Assembly: GCA_023091665.1 (NCBI GenBank)
Contig: JALJCQ010000022.1
Location: 434,001 to 498,000 of the forward strand
DNA from: Pythium myriotylum
Lineage: Eukaryota > Oomycota > Peronosporomycetes > Pythiales > Pythiaceae
Length of the DNA stretch: 64,000 nt
Direction of reading: 5' to 3'
How positions within the stretch are numbered: position 1 is the stretch's first letter; every line of letters starts with the position of its first letter. Both the position numbers and the translations under genes were made by a program. Below, in pieces: positions 51,564 to 60,399 of the stretch. The notes under the pieces are model-generated. The model was not told the DNA's origin, made no database searches, and saw only the letters and a program-made list of their open reading frames with translations.

Positions 51564-53135
51564 TTAGAACGAGACGAGTGAGCGTCCTTGGGCCTTGTAG
51601 CATAGTGTGGAATCCGGCAGGCTCTTGACGAACTGCTCCAGCGCCGCGTCGATGCGGATGGCCTCGGCCTCAGTCTTCAGCCACTTCGAGATCTTGACGT
51701 CAGGCACCGTGATCCACGCGTTGGCGTACATGTAGTTCGTCGTCGTGAGCTTGACGACGTCGGTGTCCAGCACGGGGCCCGAGAACGTCGGGTGCTGGAA
51801 CCATTCGACGCTCGTGAGCTCACCTTGCTTCTCGCCGGTGCACTTGAACACGTACTTGATGCCACCCGGCTGCATGTACGATCCGTTCGGGCCGGCGAAG
51901 CCAGCCGCACAGCCCTGCACAGCCTGTGAGGCGAGGAACTTCTTGGCGCTCGCACCGTCGGTCTCGAACACGACGAGCGTGTTGCCGAATGGGGACCACG
52001 CGATGAGGTCGCCGAGCGTGAACTCACCCGCCGGGTAGATCTTGTCGCTGCGGATGACACCGCCGTTGATGAGCGCGATGTCAGCGAAGTTCGTGCCGTA
52101 CATGTTGATCGCGGCGTCCGCGAAGACAGCGCCGACGGCGCAGTCGCTCGTGCGCACCGTCTTCTGCTGGAGATCGAATGGCTCACAGAGCTTGCCGACC
52201 ACGCGCTTCTGGAGCTCCGCGACGATGGCGTTGTACTTGGCGATGGTCTTGTCAAACTCAGGGTCCGTCGGGAGTTCCTCGCGGATCGGAATGAGCTTGT
52301 GGTCCATGCGAGTGGTAGCAACCGTGTTGGTCTTGTCAGCGGCAAAGTACTCGATGCGCGAGGACCAGACCGTGCGAAAGTCGAGATCGGCCTTGAGGTA
52401 CGGCGCGCCGAAGTTGGTCTGCAGCATGGCGGCGTGGTCGTGGCCCGCGTAGATGAGGTCCACGCCCTTGACTTCCTTGGAGAACTGGTTATCGGCCGCG
52501 AGTTCCTGGTGCGTGAGCGCGATGACCATGTCCACCTTGTCGACCGTACGGAGCAGGTTGACCTGCTCCTTGGCGGCCTCGATCGGGTCTGTCCAGTAGA
52601 GACGGTTGCCAGGCATCTTCATGTCGTACATGACGCCGAAGAAGCCGATCTTAATCGTGCCGTAAGTCGGGTCCGACAGCGTCTTGACCGTGCGTGGGGT
52701 CGTGCCGCGCAGCAGTGCACCGGTCTCGTACTCGTAGCAGTTGGCGTTGAGCCACGGGAAGTTGCTCGCGGCCGAGACATTGAAGAAAGCGTCGACGCCA
52801 AAGTCAAACTCGTGGTTGCCGAGGCACGCGACATCGACCGTGAGGGCGTTGTGCGCGTCCACCATCTGCATGCCCTTGAACTGGAGCGACCAGAGCGACG
52901 GCGACATGGTATCACCGGCGAAGATCACGAGGCTGTTGTTGTTCTTGGAACGCATATCCTTGACGAGCGGGATGACGCGCGACGGACCGCCGACCTTGAG
53001 CCCGTTCACGTCGTCCTGGAGCATCTCGTAGACGTCATTGAAGCCGATGATGTCGACCGTGGCCGTGACATTGCGAGCAGCCTCGGTGGCGGCGAACGCC
53101 GAGGCGAGGAAGGCAGCGAGCGTGGCGATCTTCAT
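51564..53135 (-). CDS. Secreted 5'-nucleotidase (metallophosphatase family)
   Basis: Single exon, 523 residues, with signal peptide MKIATLAAFLASAFAA. The calcineurin-like N-domain has FNDVYEML, SLVIFAGDTMSP, ACLGNHEFDFGVD, ALTHQELAAD and YAGHDHAAM, the usual di-metal motifs. The position often held by His in the first motif (NDxH) is Tyr. The C-terminal substrate domain follows (ALINGGVIRSDKIYPAGEFT, LIAWSPFGNTLVVFETD). Such enzymes convert extracellular nucleotides to nucleosides and phosphate. The C-terminus (CYKAQGRSLVSF) has no GPI signal, so it should be free in the medium or wall. Neighbouring NCS1 transporter suggests purine or pyrimidine uptake. I choose the Met at 53135 as start because the signal peptide begins there; upstream in-frame codons look like leader. 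Confidence 0.92.
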   Translation of the reverse strand: MKIATLAAFLASAFAATEAARNVTATVDIIGFNDVYEMLQDDVNGLKVGGPSRVIPLVKDMRSKNNNSLVIFAGDTMSPSLWSLQFKGMQMVDAHNALTVDVACLGNHEFDFGVDAFFNVSAASNFPWLNANCYEYETGALLRGTTPRTVKTLSDPTYGTIKIGFFGVMYDMKMPGNRLYWTDPIEAAKEQVNLLRTVDKVDMVIALTHQELAADNQFSKEVKGVDLIYAGHDHAAMLQTNFGAPYLKADLDFRTVWSSRIEYFAADKTNTVATTRMDHKLIPIREELPTDPEFDKTIAKYNAIVAELQKRVVGKLCEPFDLQQKTVRTSDCAVGAVFADAAINMYGTNFADIALINGGVIRSDKIYPAGEFTLGDLIAWSPFGNTLVVFETDGASAKKFLASQAVQGCAAGFAGPNGSYMQPGGIKYVFKCTGEKQGELTSVEWFQHPTFSGPVLDTDVVKLTTTNYMYANAWITVPDVKISKWLKTEAEAIRIDAALEQFVKSLPDSTLCYKAQGRSLVSF

Positions 53136-53638
53136 GGGGACAGTCTCCGATGAAGGAGAAGATTCAAAATGGCCACGGAAGAGAGGACCCGCTCTGATGT
53201 GTCGTGACGACGTCCCGACGGTCCATGCTGTCGCATACACGCTCAAGCGCTTCCCTTGAAGCTGCGGGCACAGCCGGAGGAGAGAAAGGCAGGCATCCAT
53301 CGCGGCAAGATCTAGTTCTCCCATGTCAGTGGTCTCAACAAGCTGTGACGAGGAGAAAACAGACGAGTATACTAGATTGAATGATATGTACCTGGACCTA
53401 GGTCGCGATGGGAAAGTCCACCCACGTCACTTGGTTCCCCGACTCTCTCGTGACAGGCACTCGCGAGCCACGAGATTCGCCGGATCCTTGATCGGCGGCG
53501 ATGACGCACGGAAAGACTGTCCGCTCCTATCCAATGGCGCCCATTGGATAATCCATCGGGAGATGCAAGGGATCATTTCGCGGCCAGACGATAGACGATT
53601 TGTTTGTCTTTCCTCTCCTCGGGGCAATCACGGACCTA
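53136..53638. other. Intergenic gap
   Basis: About 500 bases between the 5'-nucleotidase start and the ankyrin gene stop, both on minus. It includes a CCAATGGCGCCCATTGG palindrome around 53532-53548. No gene seen. Confidence 0.5.
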
Positions 53639-54631
53639 TTAGAATGCGAATCGCGCGTTGTAAGCATTGAGATCCAGCGCCGAGTCGTCCTGACAGTGAA
53701 ACGTGAGCGCATTCAGCGGTGGCACCCAACGCGAGTGACGCACCTCGATGTTCTCGAGGTCAACTCGGGTGCCGCTCGCTGCCAGGTGGCGGTACACGTG
53801 AGGCTGCAAGCACTTGGCGGCTTTGTGCGCCGGGTTCTCGCGCAGAACGCGGTCGTATACGTGCTGAAGGTCTGGATAGTGCTGCGTGAGAAAGCTCACG
53901 CAACGTGCAGAGCCGTTCTCGGCGGCGACGTGGAGGACCGAGTAACCCTGTCGAAAGAAGGAGCCGGTCAGTACTTGGTGGAAACATCCCAAAGGCACTT
54001 TCGTACGTTCCCCGCGACTTTCGAGAAGTCTACTTTCTTGGATTTGTGAAAGCATTCTAGCACGTCGACGTTGTCCACTGAAGCAGCGAGATGCAGGGGC
54101 GTGAAGCCGAGTCGAGAGCCAGGCAGGTCGACGTCAACTCCTAGTGAGAGGAAGACTTCCAGGACCGAAACGTGGTTGTAAACAGCGGCGATGTGCACCG
54201 AGGACCAGCCTTTCGAGTTCTCGATCGCCGGTTTGCCCTTGATTTGGCAGAGGATGTTCACGACACTGGCTCGCCCAAACGTCGCGGCGAGACTCATCAT
54301 GGTCTCACCCTAAGATCTCAGAAACAATACTTGGATGAAGCTGCCACATGTCACAGATCGATCCATCCCGTACCAGCTCGTCGATGGCGTTGACTTCCTG
54401 TGGAAGCGAGAACGAGAGCATAAGTTGTCTGGACATTCCCCACTGCTCTTTTTGTTGCACGGCGAGACATGCGCGCTCGAAGGCATCCCAGAACTGGTGC
54501 TGGCGGAAGAACCGACCGAAGCGGCCGCGGAAGGTCGCCTCGATGCTCTCGTTCGGCGATCCGCTCGCCAAGACCGCTCCAACGAGACGCCGCCGACGAG
54601 ACTCCAGAGCTGCGCGTTCCTCTGGACTCAT
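53639..54631 (-). CDS. Ankyrin-repeat protein
   Basis: Three exons (54631-54374, 54309-54034, 53947-53639) give 280 residues in frame. The start is MSPEERAALESRRRRLVGAV. Ankyrin units: GETMMSLAATFGRASVVNIL, GWSSVHIAAVYNHVSVLEVF, LGFTPLHLAASVDNVDVLEC and GYSVLHVAAENGSARCVSFL, each with the TPLH-like turn. The end (NAYNARFAF) has no extra domain. Ankyrin proteins are binding adaptors; the partner cannot be told. It is divergent from the Tubby-domain gene downstream, starts about 217 bases apart. Confidence 0.8.
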
Positions 54632-54847
54632 GGCTGAAGCGGCCAGCAGTAAACAGGGTGAGACTTCCCTTCATCAAGTCGCGCGGACGATGTTTACGGC
54701 TCGCTATTCTCGGAGGTATCTTTATCTGTCGAGGCATAGCTATCAATAGTGAGCAAAAGAACTTTCTGACCGCAGAGCTCAGTCGCGTATGGTGTTCCTC
54801 TGGCCTCGCGTCAACCCAGGGCAATCTGCGATCCGCTCATTGTCGCC

Positions 54848-56206
54848 ATGAGTGTCTCGCTACGCTCGCGCGCAACTGCGTCTGCGACTCTATGCCAACC
54901 TCCTCGGAAGGTGAGCGAACCAGAGACCCAAGTCCTGCCATTCCAGTTCGGCGACGGCACCGACGACAACGAAGAGATACGGCGACGACGTTACTCTAGT
55001 TCCTGCTCATCGAGTTCCGAGTCGGACGTGATCACGCGGAAGGGACTACGAGGTGGGCATCGCAGGGATGGACGGCGACCGCACGCCAGTTCACATCATG
55101 AGAAGGAGAGCGACTGGGAACGAGTGAGCAATGGCGTTGAGCACAGCTGTGTGTCTCAAAGTGATGATGAAGAGCCGAGTAAAGCGGCGGAACCTGAGTC
55201 GCCTCGTCGAATCGTGAGTCGAAAAAAGACGCAGCAATCGGAATCCGAATCCGAGGGCGGGCGTGAGGAAGGCGACGAAATGCGAAAGGCGAGTAGCGGC
55301 TCATCAACAGCCACGACGTTGACGAGAGCCTCGACGCCCACCAGCTCACCTTCAACCCCACGAACTGTCTCACCAGAGGACCTCGCTGGTCTGTCTAAGC
55401 TTGCTGTCTTCCCGGGTTCGGAAGCACAGCTTGTGCAGGGATACGTGCGACGTGCCAAGACGCTCCTCCACTCGCAATACCATTTCTATATTAACGACAA
55501 GCTCGTCCTCATGGCCGAGAAACAACCCAAGAGCCGTACTCCTAACTACTATTTGTTCGACATGACACGCGCAGCGTCTGGCCTCTCGACCAAGCTTACC
55601 AAGAAGAGCGGAAACTACATTGGCAAGGTGCGATCGAGCTTCAACAAGAAGAAGAGTGTGCTTATCGGTAACCAGAGCCGCAAGACTGAGCTAGGTGCCA
55701 TCATCTTTAGCGGCAACGTGAGCAGTTCGGAGCCGCGTCGCGTGGCTGTTGTGCTCCCACCACTCAATAACAAACGCCAAGAAATCGACGGTGTGGCTGT
55801 CGGCGATGAACCCGACATCTTTTCGATTCTCGTCGAACATTACAAAGCATTGAAAAAAGACAAGCAAACGAACAAGACCCAGCACCAAGTCCAGGTCTTC
55901 GAGAACAAACAGCCAGTGTTCGAGAATGGTTTTTACCGGCTCAATTTCCACGGCCGCGTGTCGGTCCCTTCCGTCAAGAATTTCCAACTGGTGCAGACCG
56001 AGAGTTTGTGCCAGGCGGCACCGCTCGTGGCCAAGACGGCGGCTTCGACGCCTTCCTCGCTGCTCGTACCTGCTCTCCGAGAAGACGGTCCGACTGTCTA
56101 CTTGCAGTTTGGCAAAGTGGACGATAACAAGTTCCATTTGGACTTTCGGTCGCCCATTACGCCAATACAGGCATTCGCGATCGCTCTCGCGCAGTTTAAT
56201 CTCTAG
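54848..56206 (+). CDS. Tubby C-terminal domain protein
   Basis: Single exon of 452 residues. The first 170 residues are disordered and rich in Ser, Glu and Arg (SSCSSSSESDVITRKGLRGG). The Tubby domain begins near residue 175: LVQGYVRRAKTLLHSQYHFY, LVLMAEKQPKSRTPNYYLFD, SGNYIGKVRSSFNKKKSVLI. It continues through RRVAVVLPPL, ENGFYRLNFHGRVSVPSVKNFQ and ends PTVYLQFGKVDDNKFHLDF then PIQAFAIALAQFNL, the conserved hydrophobic last helix. Tubby domains bind PI(4,5)P2 at the plasma membrane and help cargo reach cilia. In an oomycete this may relate to zoospore flagella. The domain call is strong; the N-terminal start (54848) is the first Met but a later Met is possible. Confidence 0.9.
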   Translation: MSVSLRSRATASATLCQPPRKVSEPETQVLPFQFGDGTDDNEEIRRRRYSSSCSSSSESDVITRKGLRGGHRRDGRRPHASSHHEKESDWERVSNGVEHSCVSQSDDEEPSKAAEPESPRRIVSRKKTQQSESESEGGREEGDEMRKASSGSSTATTLTRASTPTSSPSTPRTVSPEDLAGLSKLAVFPGSEAQLVQGYVRRAKTLLHSQYHFYINDKLVLMAEKQPKSRTPNYYLFDMTRAASGLSTKLTKKSGNYIGKVRSSFNKKKSVLIGNQSRKTELGAIIFSGNVSSSEPRRVAVVLPPLNNKRQEIDGVAVGDEPDIFSILVEHYKALKKDKQTNKTQHQVQVFENKQPVFENGFYRLNFHGRVSVPSVKNFQLVQTESLCQAAPLVAKTAASTPSSLLVPALREDGPTVYLQFGKVDDNKFHLDFRSPITPIQAFAIALAQFNL

Positions 56207-56920
56207 ATCGAACGATAATAAACGACAGCACAAGGCTTTGGAGGTTTCGTTGGGCTTGAGTCAGTTGCTATTAATCCCAGCAAACTGAAGCAAACACCGG
56301 TATTACCAGCCTGGAAATGATGAATTGGGGCACACTGATATCGTGCAGAAGGTGAATTCCACAAGCTTTGGTGCTGAAAATCTAGTCGTGGCTTCAGATC
56401 TCATCGTGTGTCCACGTTTGTTGGAGATTTGCAGCTGCTTCCCTGATAAATTCGCCACCATCAAACCTCCATTATCCTTTTTTCTCTAATTCTACGTTCA
56501 ATCAAATAATAAAACATATTGGGAATTAAATGCATTTGGAATTTCTATAATTGATGTGACGCAATGGGCGTGGTTTTTGTCGTGCTCCGTCGAATTGTCG
56601 GTCATCGTGCGACTAACCTCATTCCTCGATTCTCACCGGGTTAGCACGAGCTCCAGCGTCCAACAGCTTCCCAGTCATGACCTGGGGTCTGCTGTGTCGT
56701 CTTGTTGAAACAATGGTCTTCCTGTGCATGCTGCTCTTCCTCCACATCCCACGCGTATTCCTGCAGAACCTGTTTACTCAGATCAACCATTTCCTGCCAC
56801 GTGCGAAGACGCAAACGCCAGAAGCCACAGGAAAGCTGTCGGACAAGAGAATAGTTTTCAAATAAACCTGGCTATTAGAGCTCGCCATTCAACTCTTCAA
56901 GTAACCACTATAGTAGCGTC
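56207..56920. other. AT-rich gap; possible tiny ORF
   Basis: This stretch is more AT-rich than its surroundings (runs such as aataataaaacatattgggaattaaatgc near 56505), fitting convergent 3' ends. A 62-codon frame at 56677-56865 (plus strand, MTWGLLCRLVETMVFLCMLL) has a hydrophobic stretch but no support. ACACCGGTATTACC at 56295-56308 resembles the palindromes upstream of ELL and RER1. Confidence 0.4.
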
Positions 56921-57492
56921 TTAGTAGGTTGACGAGATCGTTCCGATTCGCATGACGCCGGTCGCGACAAAGATGAGAACGTTCTGCAGCAGCACGGCGA
57001 CGCCTGGCCACGTCGACTCGTCGTAGACATTGTCGACATACGTGTGCGTGAGCACGAGAATCGAGCTGATGAGTCCGCCGAGCAGCAGCGCCAGCGAGAA
57101 CAGCACGAACGTCCTACAAAGCCGCCGATGTGAGCCATTCGATAAATCGATCACTAACTCCACTCAGGCAGCTCATACCGCGCGCGACAAGCGACATCCC
57201 CGCTGTTGCGATAGCTCGAGTCCCCTGACAGCATCTCCCAGTCGAGCGTGTTGATCCTATGAGCGAAGCAGTAAGAGCTGAGCTTTTGGGCAGAGCGGGA
57301 AGCCCAAAAAGGCGCGCCGCACAGAAGGAAAGCGAGCGTGGAGACGATCCCCGGGACGTATTTGACGAGATTGAAGGGGATTCGGGAGTCGTGATGCGAG
57401 GCGAAGGCCGCGCCGTCGACGAAGATCCACCACGCGACGCCGAAGAGCAGACCCGCGAGGTAGCTGCCGCCCTTGGCCGCGTCGAGCCCCAT
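56921..57492 (-). CDS. TMEM50-type small membrane protein
   Basis: Two exons (57492-57179, 57113-56921) give 168 residues with four hydrophobic helices. The order matches TMEM50A/B: LAGLLFGVAWWIFVDGAAFA, NLVKYVPGIVSTLAFLLCG, CRAR-TFVLFSLALLLGGLIS and the best signature WPGVAVLLQNVLIFVATGVM. Yeast and animal members sit in ER or early secretory membranes; their exact task is unsettled. The ATG at 57492 is chosen over the upstream in-frame TTG. The next gene (pseudokinase) starts 155 bases away on the plus strand, so the pair shares a short divergent promoter. Confidence 0.88.
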
Positions 57493-57647
57493 GGTCAAGT
57501 GAGCTCCGCAGCTCCTCGGACTTTCGAAGGATGGCGAGGGAGGAATGATGGTAACTCATCCATCATGGCTGTTAAGAACGCGGGAAGACGAGTGATAGGA
57601 ACACGTGGACACCACTTCAACGTCTCTTGAGGAGCTACGAGGGGCTG

Positions 57648-59160
57648 ATGGGTCAGTCGCTCTCGCTCGCGGCCTTCGAGCGCACGCGCGACGTCGTGCT
57701 GCTGGCGCTGCGAGCGCATCTCGGGGATGGCGAGGCGTCGCTTCTCTCTCGCGCGCTTGAAGTCTGTCGACGCGAAGACCCCGACGCGAACGGATGGCTC
57801 CCGAGCTCGTCTCTCGATCGCATTGTCCAGGAGCTCGGATTGCGAGGACGCTGGTCGCGGTTCGAGATCGACGCGTTCGCTCGCATGCTCGTGGTGATGG
57901 GCGACGAGCTGGAGATTGACGACAGCGCCCCTCGAACGTCAGCGCGGCTAAACTACGAACTGTTCTTGGAGGTGATCTTCTTCCCGATCCCAGTGGCGAA
58001 GGCTCGGCCTTCGTTACAGCTGAATCAACAGGCCGTCGTCGAAACGGGACGTTGTTTGGTCTACGAAGGAGAGTATAATGGACGGTCGGTTACTGCTCGA
58101 GAGTTCAGGCTTGGAAGCAACACTGACGATACTGGTGAGGCCGAGGTCGTGAGGAGCATCCGCTGGAACCTCGGGTTTCTTCGGCTTGTGAGCCACCCAA
58201 ACCTCGTCCGATACATCGCAACGTTAGAAGCGAAACGTTCGCTTTATATCATTGAGGAGATCTATCCGAGTTGTACGCTCAGAACCATCCTCGAGTCGTT
58301 TGGACCGATGAAAGAGGCGACCATTCGACGCTATGCAACTCAGGTGCTCGACGCTGTCTGCTGCTTACATCGCCACGATGTTACGCATGGGTGAGAGTTA
58401 AATACTTTCTTCGTGATAGTTGATTGCGTTGATGTTCACTTGAGAGATTTGTATCCAGGAACCTTCGGCTGGAGAGTATCCATATCAATTCGTCTGGTTT
58501 GGTCAAGCTGAGCAATTACGGCATAAACTGGAACAAAATCTCTATTTCCGAGCACAAAGTCAACGCTTTGGCGATCGACTGGATGAACGAATTTCAGGTA
58601 TGGTATTATAATTCGTTGTCTCTAATGCTATCGTGGGCCCGTCTCACTCCAAGTGTCCACAGCCACCCGAACGACTAAAGCCAGAGTATTCAGAGGAAGG
58701 TACCAAACCAGGCGATGTATGGAGTCTTGGAATACTGCTTCTGGTGATGGCGTATGGAGTTGGCAAAGATGCGGAAGAGGCATTTCGTGGAGGCGTCGGA
58801 GCCAGAGCGAAGATAGGGAGGAACGTTGCTCAAACTCCAATGCGCGTTGCGGGAGTTCCGCCGTTTCCCTCTTCGATGTCCAAGGGGTTACGAGAGATTA
58901 TCAAGAAGTGCATTCAGCCAAATCCACGGGCACGGCCTGCCGTACGCCAATTGCTTGAGATGGACTTCTTTCGAGTCGATCAAGGAACCACCGCCATTCT
59001 ACGCGAGGTTTGTTCAGATCTAGACGCGTCGATTCAACGTCTGACGGCCTCAACGTCAGGGAGCCAGTCATCGAGATCAAGCGCCAGGCAGTCGTCCACG
59101 AAGCCAAGAGTGTCGCAGATATCGAGGACTCCGAGCTCGCTCACAAGCCGCCATATTTGA
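57648..59160 (+). CDS. Pseudokinase with an N-terminal EF-hand-like segment
   Basis: Exons 57648-58390, 58459-58597 and 58663-59160 give 459 residues. Residues about 10-120 are helical and contain a degenerate EF-hand loop (REDPDANGWLPSSSLDRIV). A kinase fold follows. The ATP-site Lys position reads VTAREF (Lys to Arg). The HRD loop reads HDVTHGNLRLESIHI (Asp to Asn, later Lys to Arg and Asn to Ser). The DFG motif reads KLSNYGIN (Asp to Asn). A glycine loop is not evident. Structural parts are kept: PPERLKPEY for APE, PGDVWSLGILLLVMAYG for the F-helix Asp and NPRARPAVRQLLEMDFF for the end of the lobe. It is therefore probably a non-catalytic scaffold. The tail is Ser-rich. The upstream in-frame start was non-ATG (TTG) and rejected. 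Confidence 0.84.
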
Positions 59161-59377
59161 CAAAATCTTCCGCTTGGAATGTTCTAATCGGCATAGGTAT
59201 TGCGTTTGCAACAAGTGATGTGCATAATTGAAAACGATTTCATGGAGGTGAGACGTCCAAATGATTCGACTCCGTACGGGAGCTGACGACACGTAGTATA
59301 CTCATTCGACAGCGAAGTTGATTAGAAGAATCAATCATCTACGCTTGTACATGATCCGTTCGCGCGTTTTCTACGCA

Positions 59378-60382
59378 TCAGGATCCAATCAAATCGTTGA
59401 TTTTGGTCGAGTTCGCTCGTATCTGCGCCAGGATGTCCTTTGCCTGCCGCGTGAGTTCCGGATTCAAGAGTTTGCTGGTGGAAATCGACCCAGAGAGGCG
59501 AGCGCCTGATGAGATACTGCCGCTTGTGCTCTTCTTCGGAGAAGAAGTCTTCGTCGGTGAGTAATAGGCCTTTGCTTTCTTCTTCGGGATGCTCTTTGCG
59601 GGACTTGTACTTGCTTCAAGAGTTGCTCCAGCATTTGTACTCGCAAGTGTAGGCATCGACTGAGAGCTGGCAAGCGGACTGTCTGCTTTGTGGGTGGGGT
59701 CGTCTCCTCCATCGGACTTCAAAGGTGTCATGTGCTTCTGAATCGTGTCTTTGATGTATTCCCGCATATTGGCATTCTTGGCCCCTGTCGGGTAGAAGAG
59801 CTTGACCTGGGTCTCGTCAAAACTATGATTTGGCGCTGTGACTTGAAAAGCTTGTATGGTGTCGAGTTCCTGAGAGCAATTAGCGAACTGACACTTGACA
59901 CCAGTGTGGGTGAGATCAGGTATCGCGAGCGGCTCAGCAAGAAGTCGAACTGACCGGAGGATTGCGTCGAAGTCAACTAACGGAGGCTCGGAAGTCCCGA
60001 TCAAAGGATCGTCCCCACGAGAATCAAAGGAATCATGGTCGGTGTTCTCGCCGCTGTCCTCAACTGCAGGATCATCTTCCTGTGTGCGGTTGTGCTCGCG
60101 TACCACCGTATTTTTCCGTAGCGCGTCGAGTTCTTTACGCGTTAGAGGCAGCAATCGCTTGGATTGGATCGAGATCACATCAAGATAGGGCAGCGGATAG
60201 CCCATTGTGGGCGGAGAGAACGCTTGCCGGTCGAGCCACGGAAAGTCAGATTGGTGTTGATGAGGATTTGCTTCAGTTGCAACTTCATCGGCAATCCCTT
60301 GAGGAACGTTGCTCTCGCTATCTTCAAGGGATTGTTCGTAGACGCGCTCCTTCAAGAGCGCGGTGATGTTCTCAATATCCAT
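59378..60382 (-). CDS. Unknown protein with disordered Lys/Ser-rich C-half
   Basis: Intronless frame of 334 residues: MDIENITALLKERVYEQSLE opens an acidic helix. An N-terminal part has YPLPYLDVISIQSKRLLPLT and LTRKELDALRKNTVV. A middle segment VDFDAILRSVRLLAEPLAIP then CQFANCSQELDTIQAFQVTA looks folded. The end (IPKKKAKAYYSPTKTSSPKK) is basic and Ser-rich, and finishes LTRQAKDILAQIRANSTKIN, a short helix. No family is known to me. Its start is only 17 bases from the first possible start of the K+ channel gene on the other strand. It could act in the nucleus given the basic run, but this is a guess. Confidence 0.66.
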   Translation of the reverse strand: MDIENITALLKERVYEQSLEDSESNVPQGIADEVATEANPHQHQSDFPWLDRQAFSPPTMGYPLPYLDVISIQSKRLLPLTRKELDALRKNTVVREHNRTQEDDPAVEDSGENTDHDSFDSRGDDPLIGTSEPPLVDFDAILRSVRLLAEPLAIPDLTHTGVKCQFANCSQELDTIQAFQVTAPNHSFDETQVKLFYPTGAKNANMREYIKDTIQKHMTPLKSDGGDDPTHKADSPLASSQSMPTLASTNAGATLEASTSPAKSIPKKKAKAYYSPTKTSSPKKSTSGSISSGARLSGSISTSKLLNPELTRQAKDILAQIRANSTKINDLIGS

Positions 60383-60399
60383 CGTGGCCCCCTTCTAGA

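Noticed and set aside
52299..53153. Plus-strand open frame of 284 codons over the 5'-nucleotidase
   Set aside because: Antisense artefact of strongly biased codon use.
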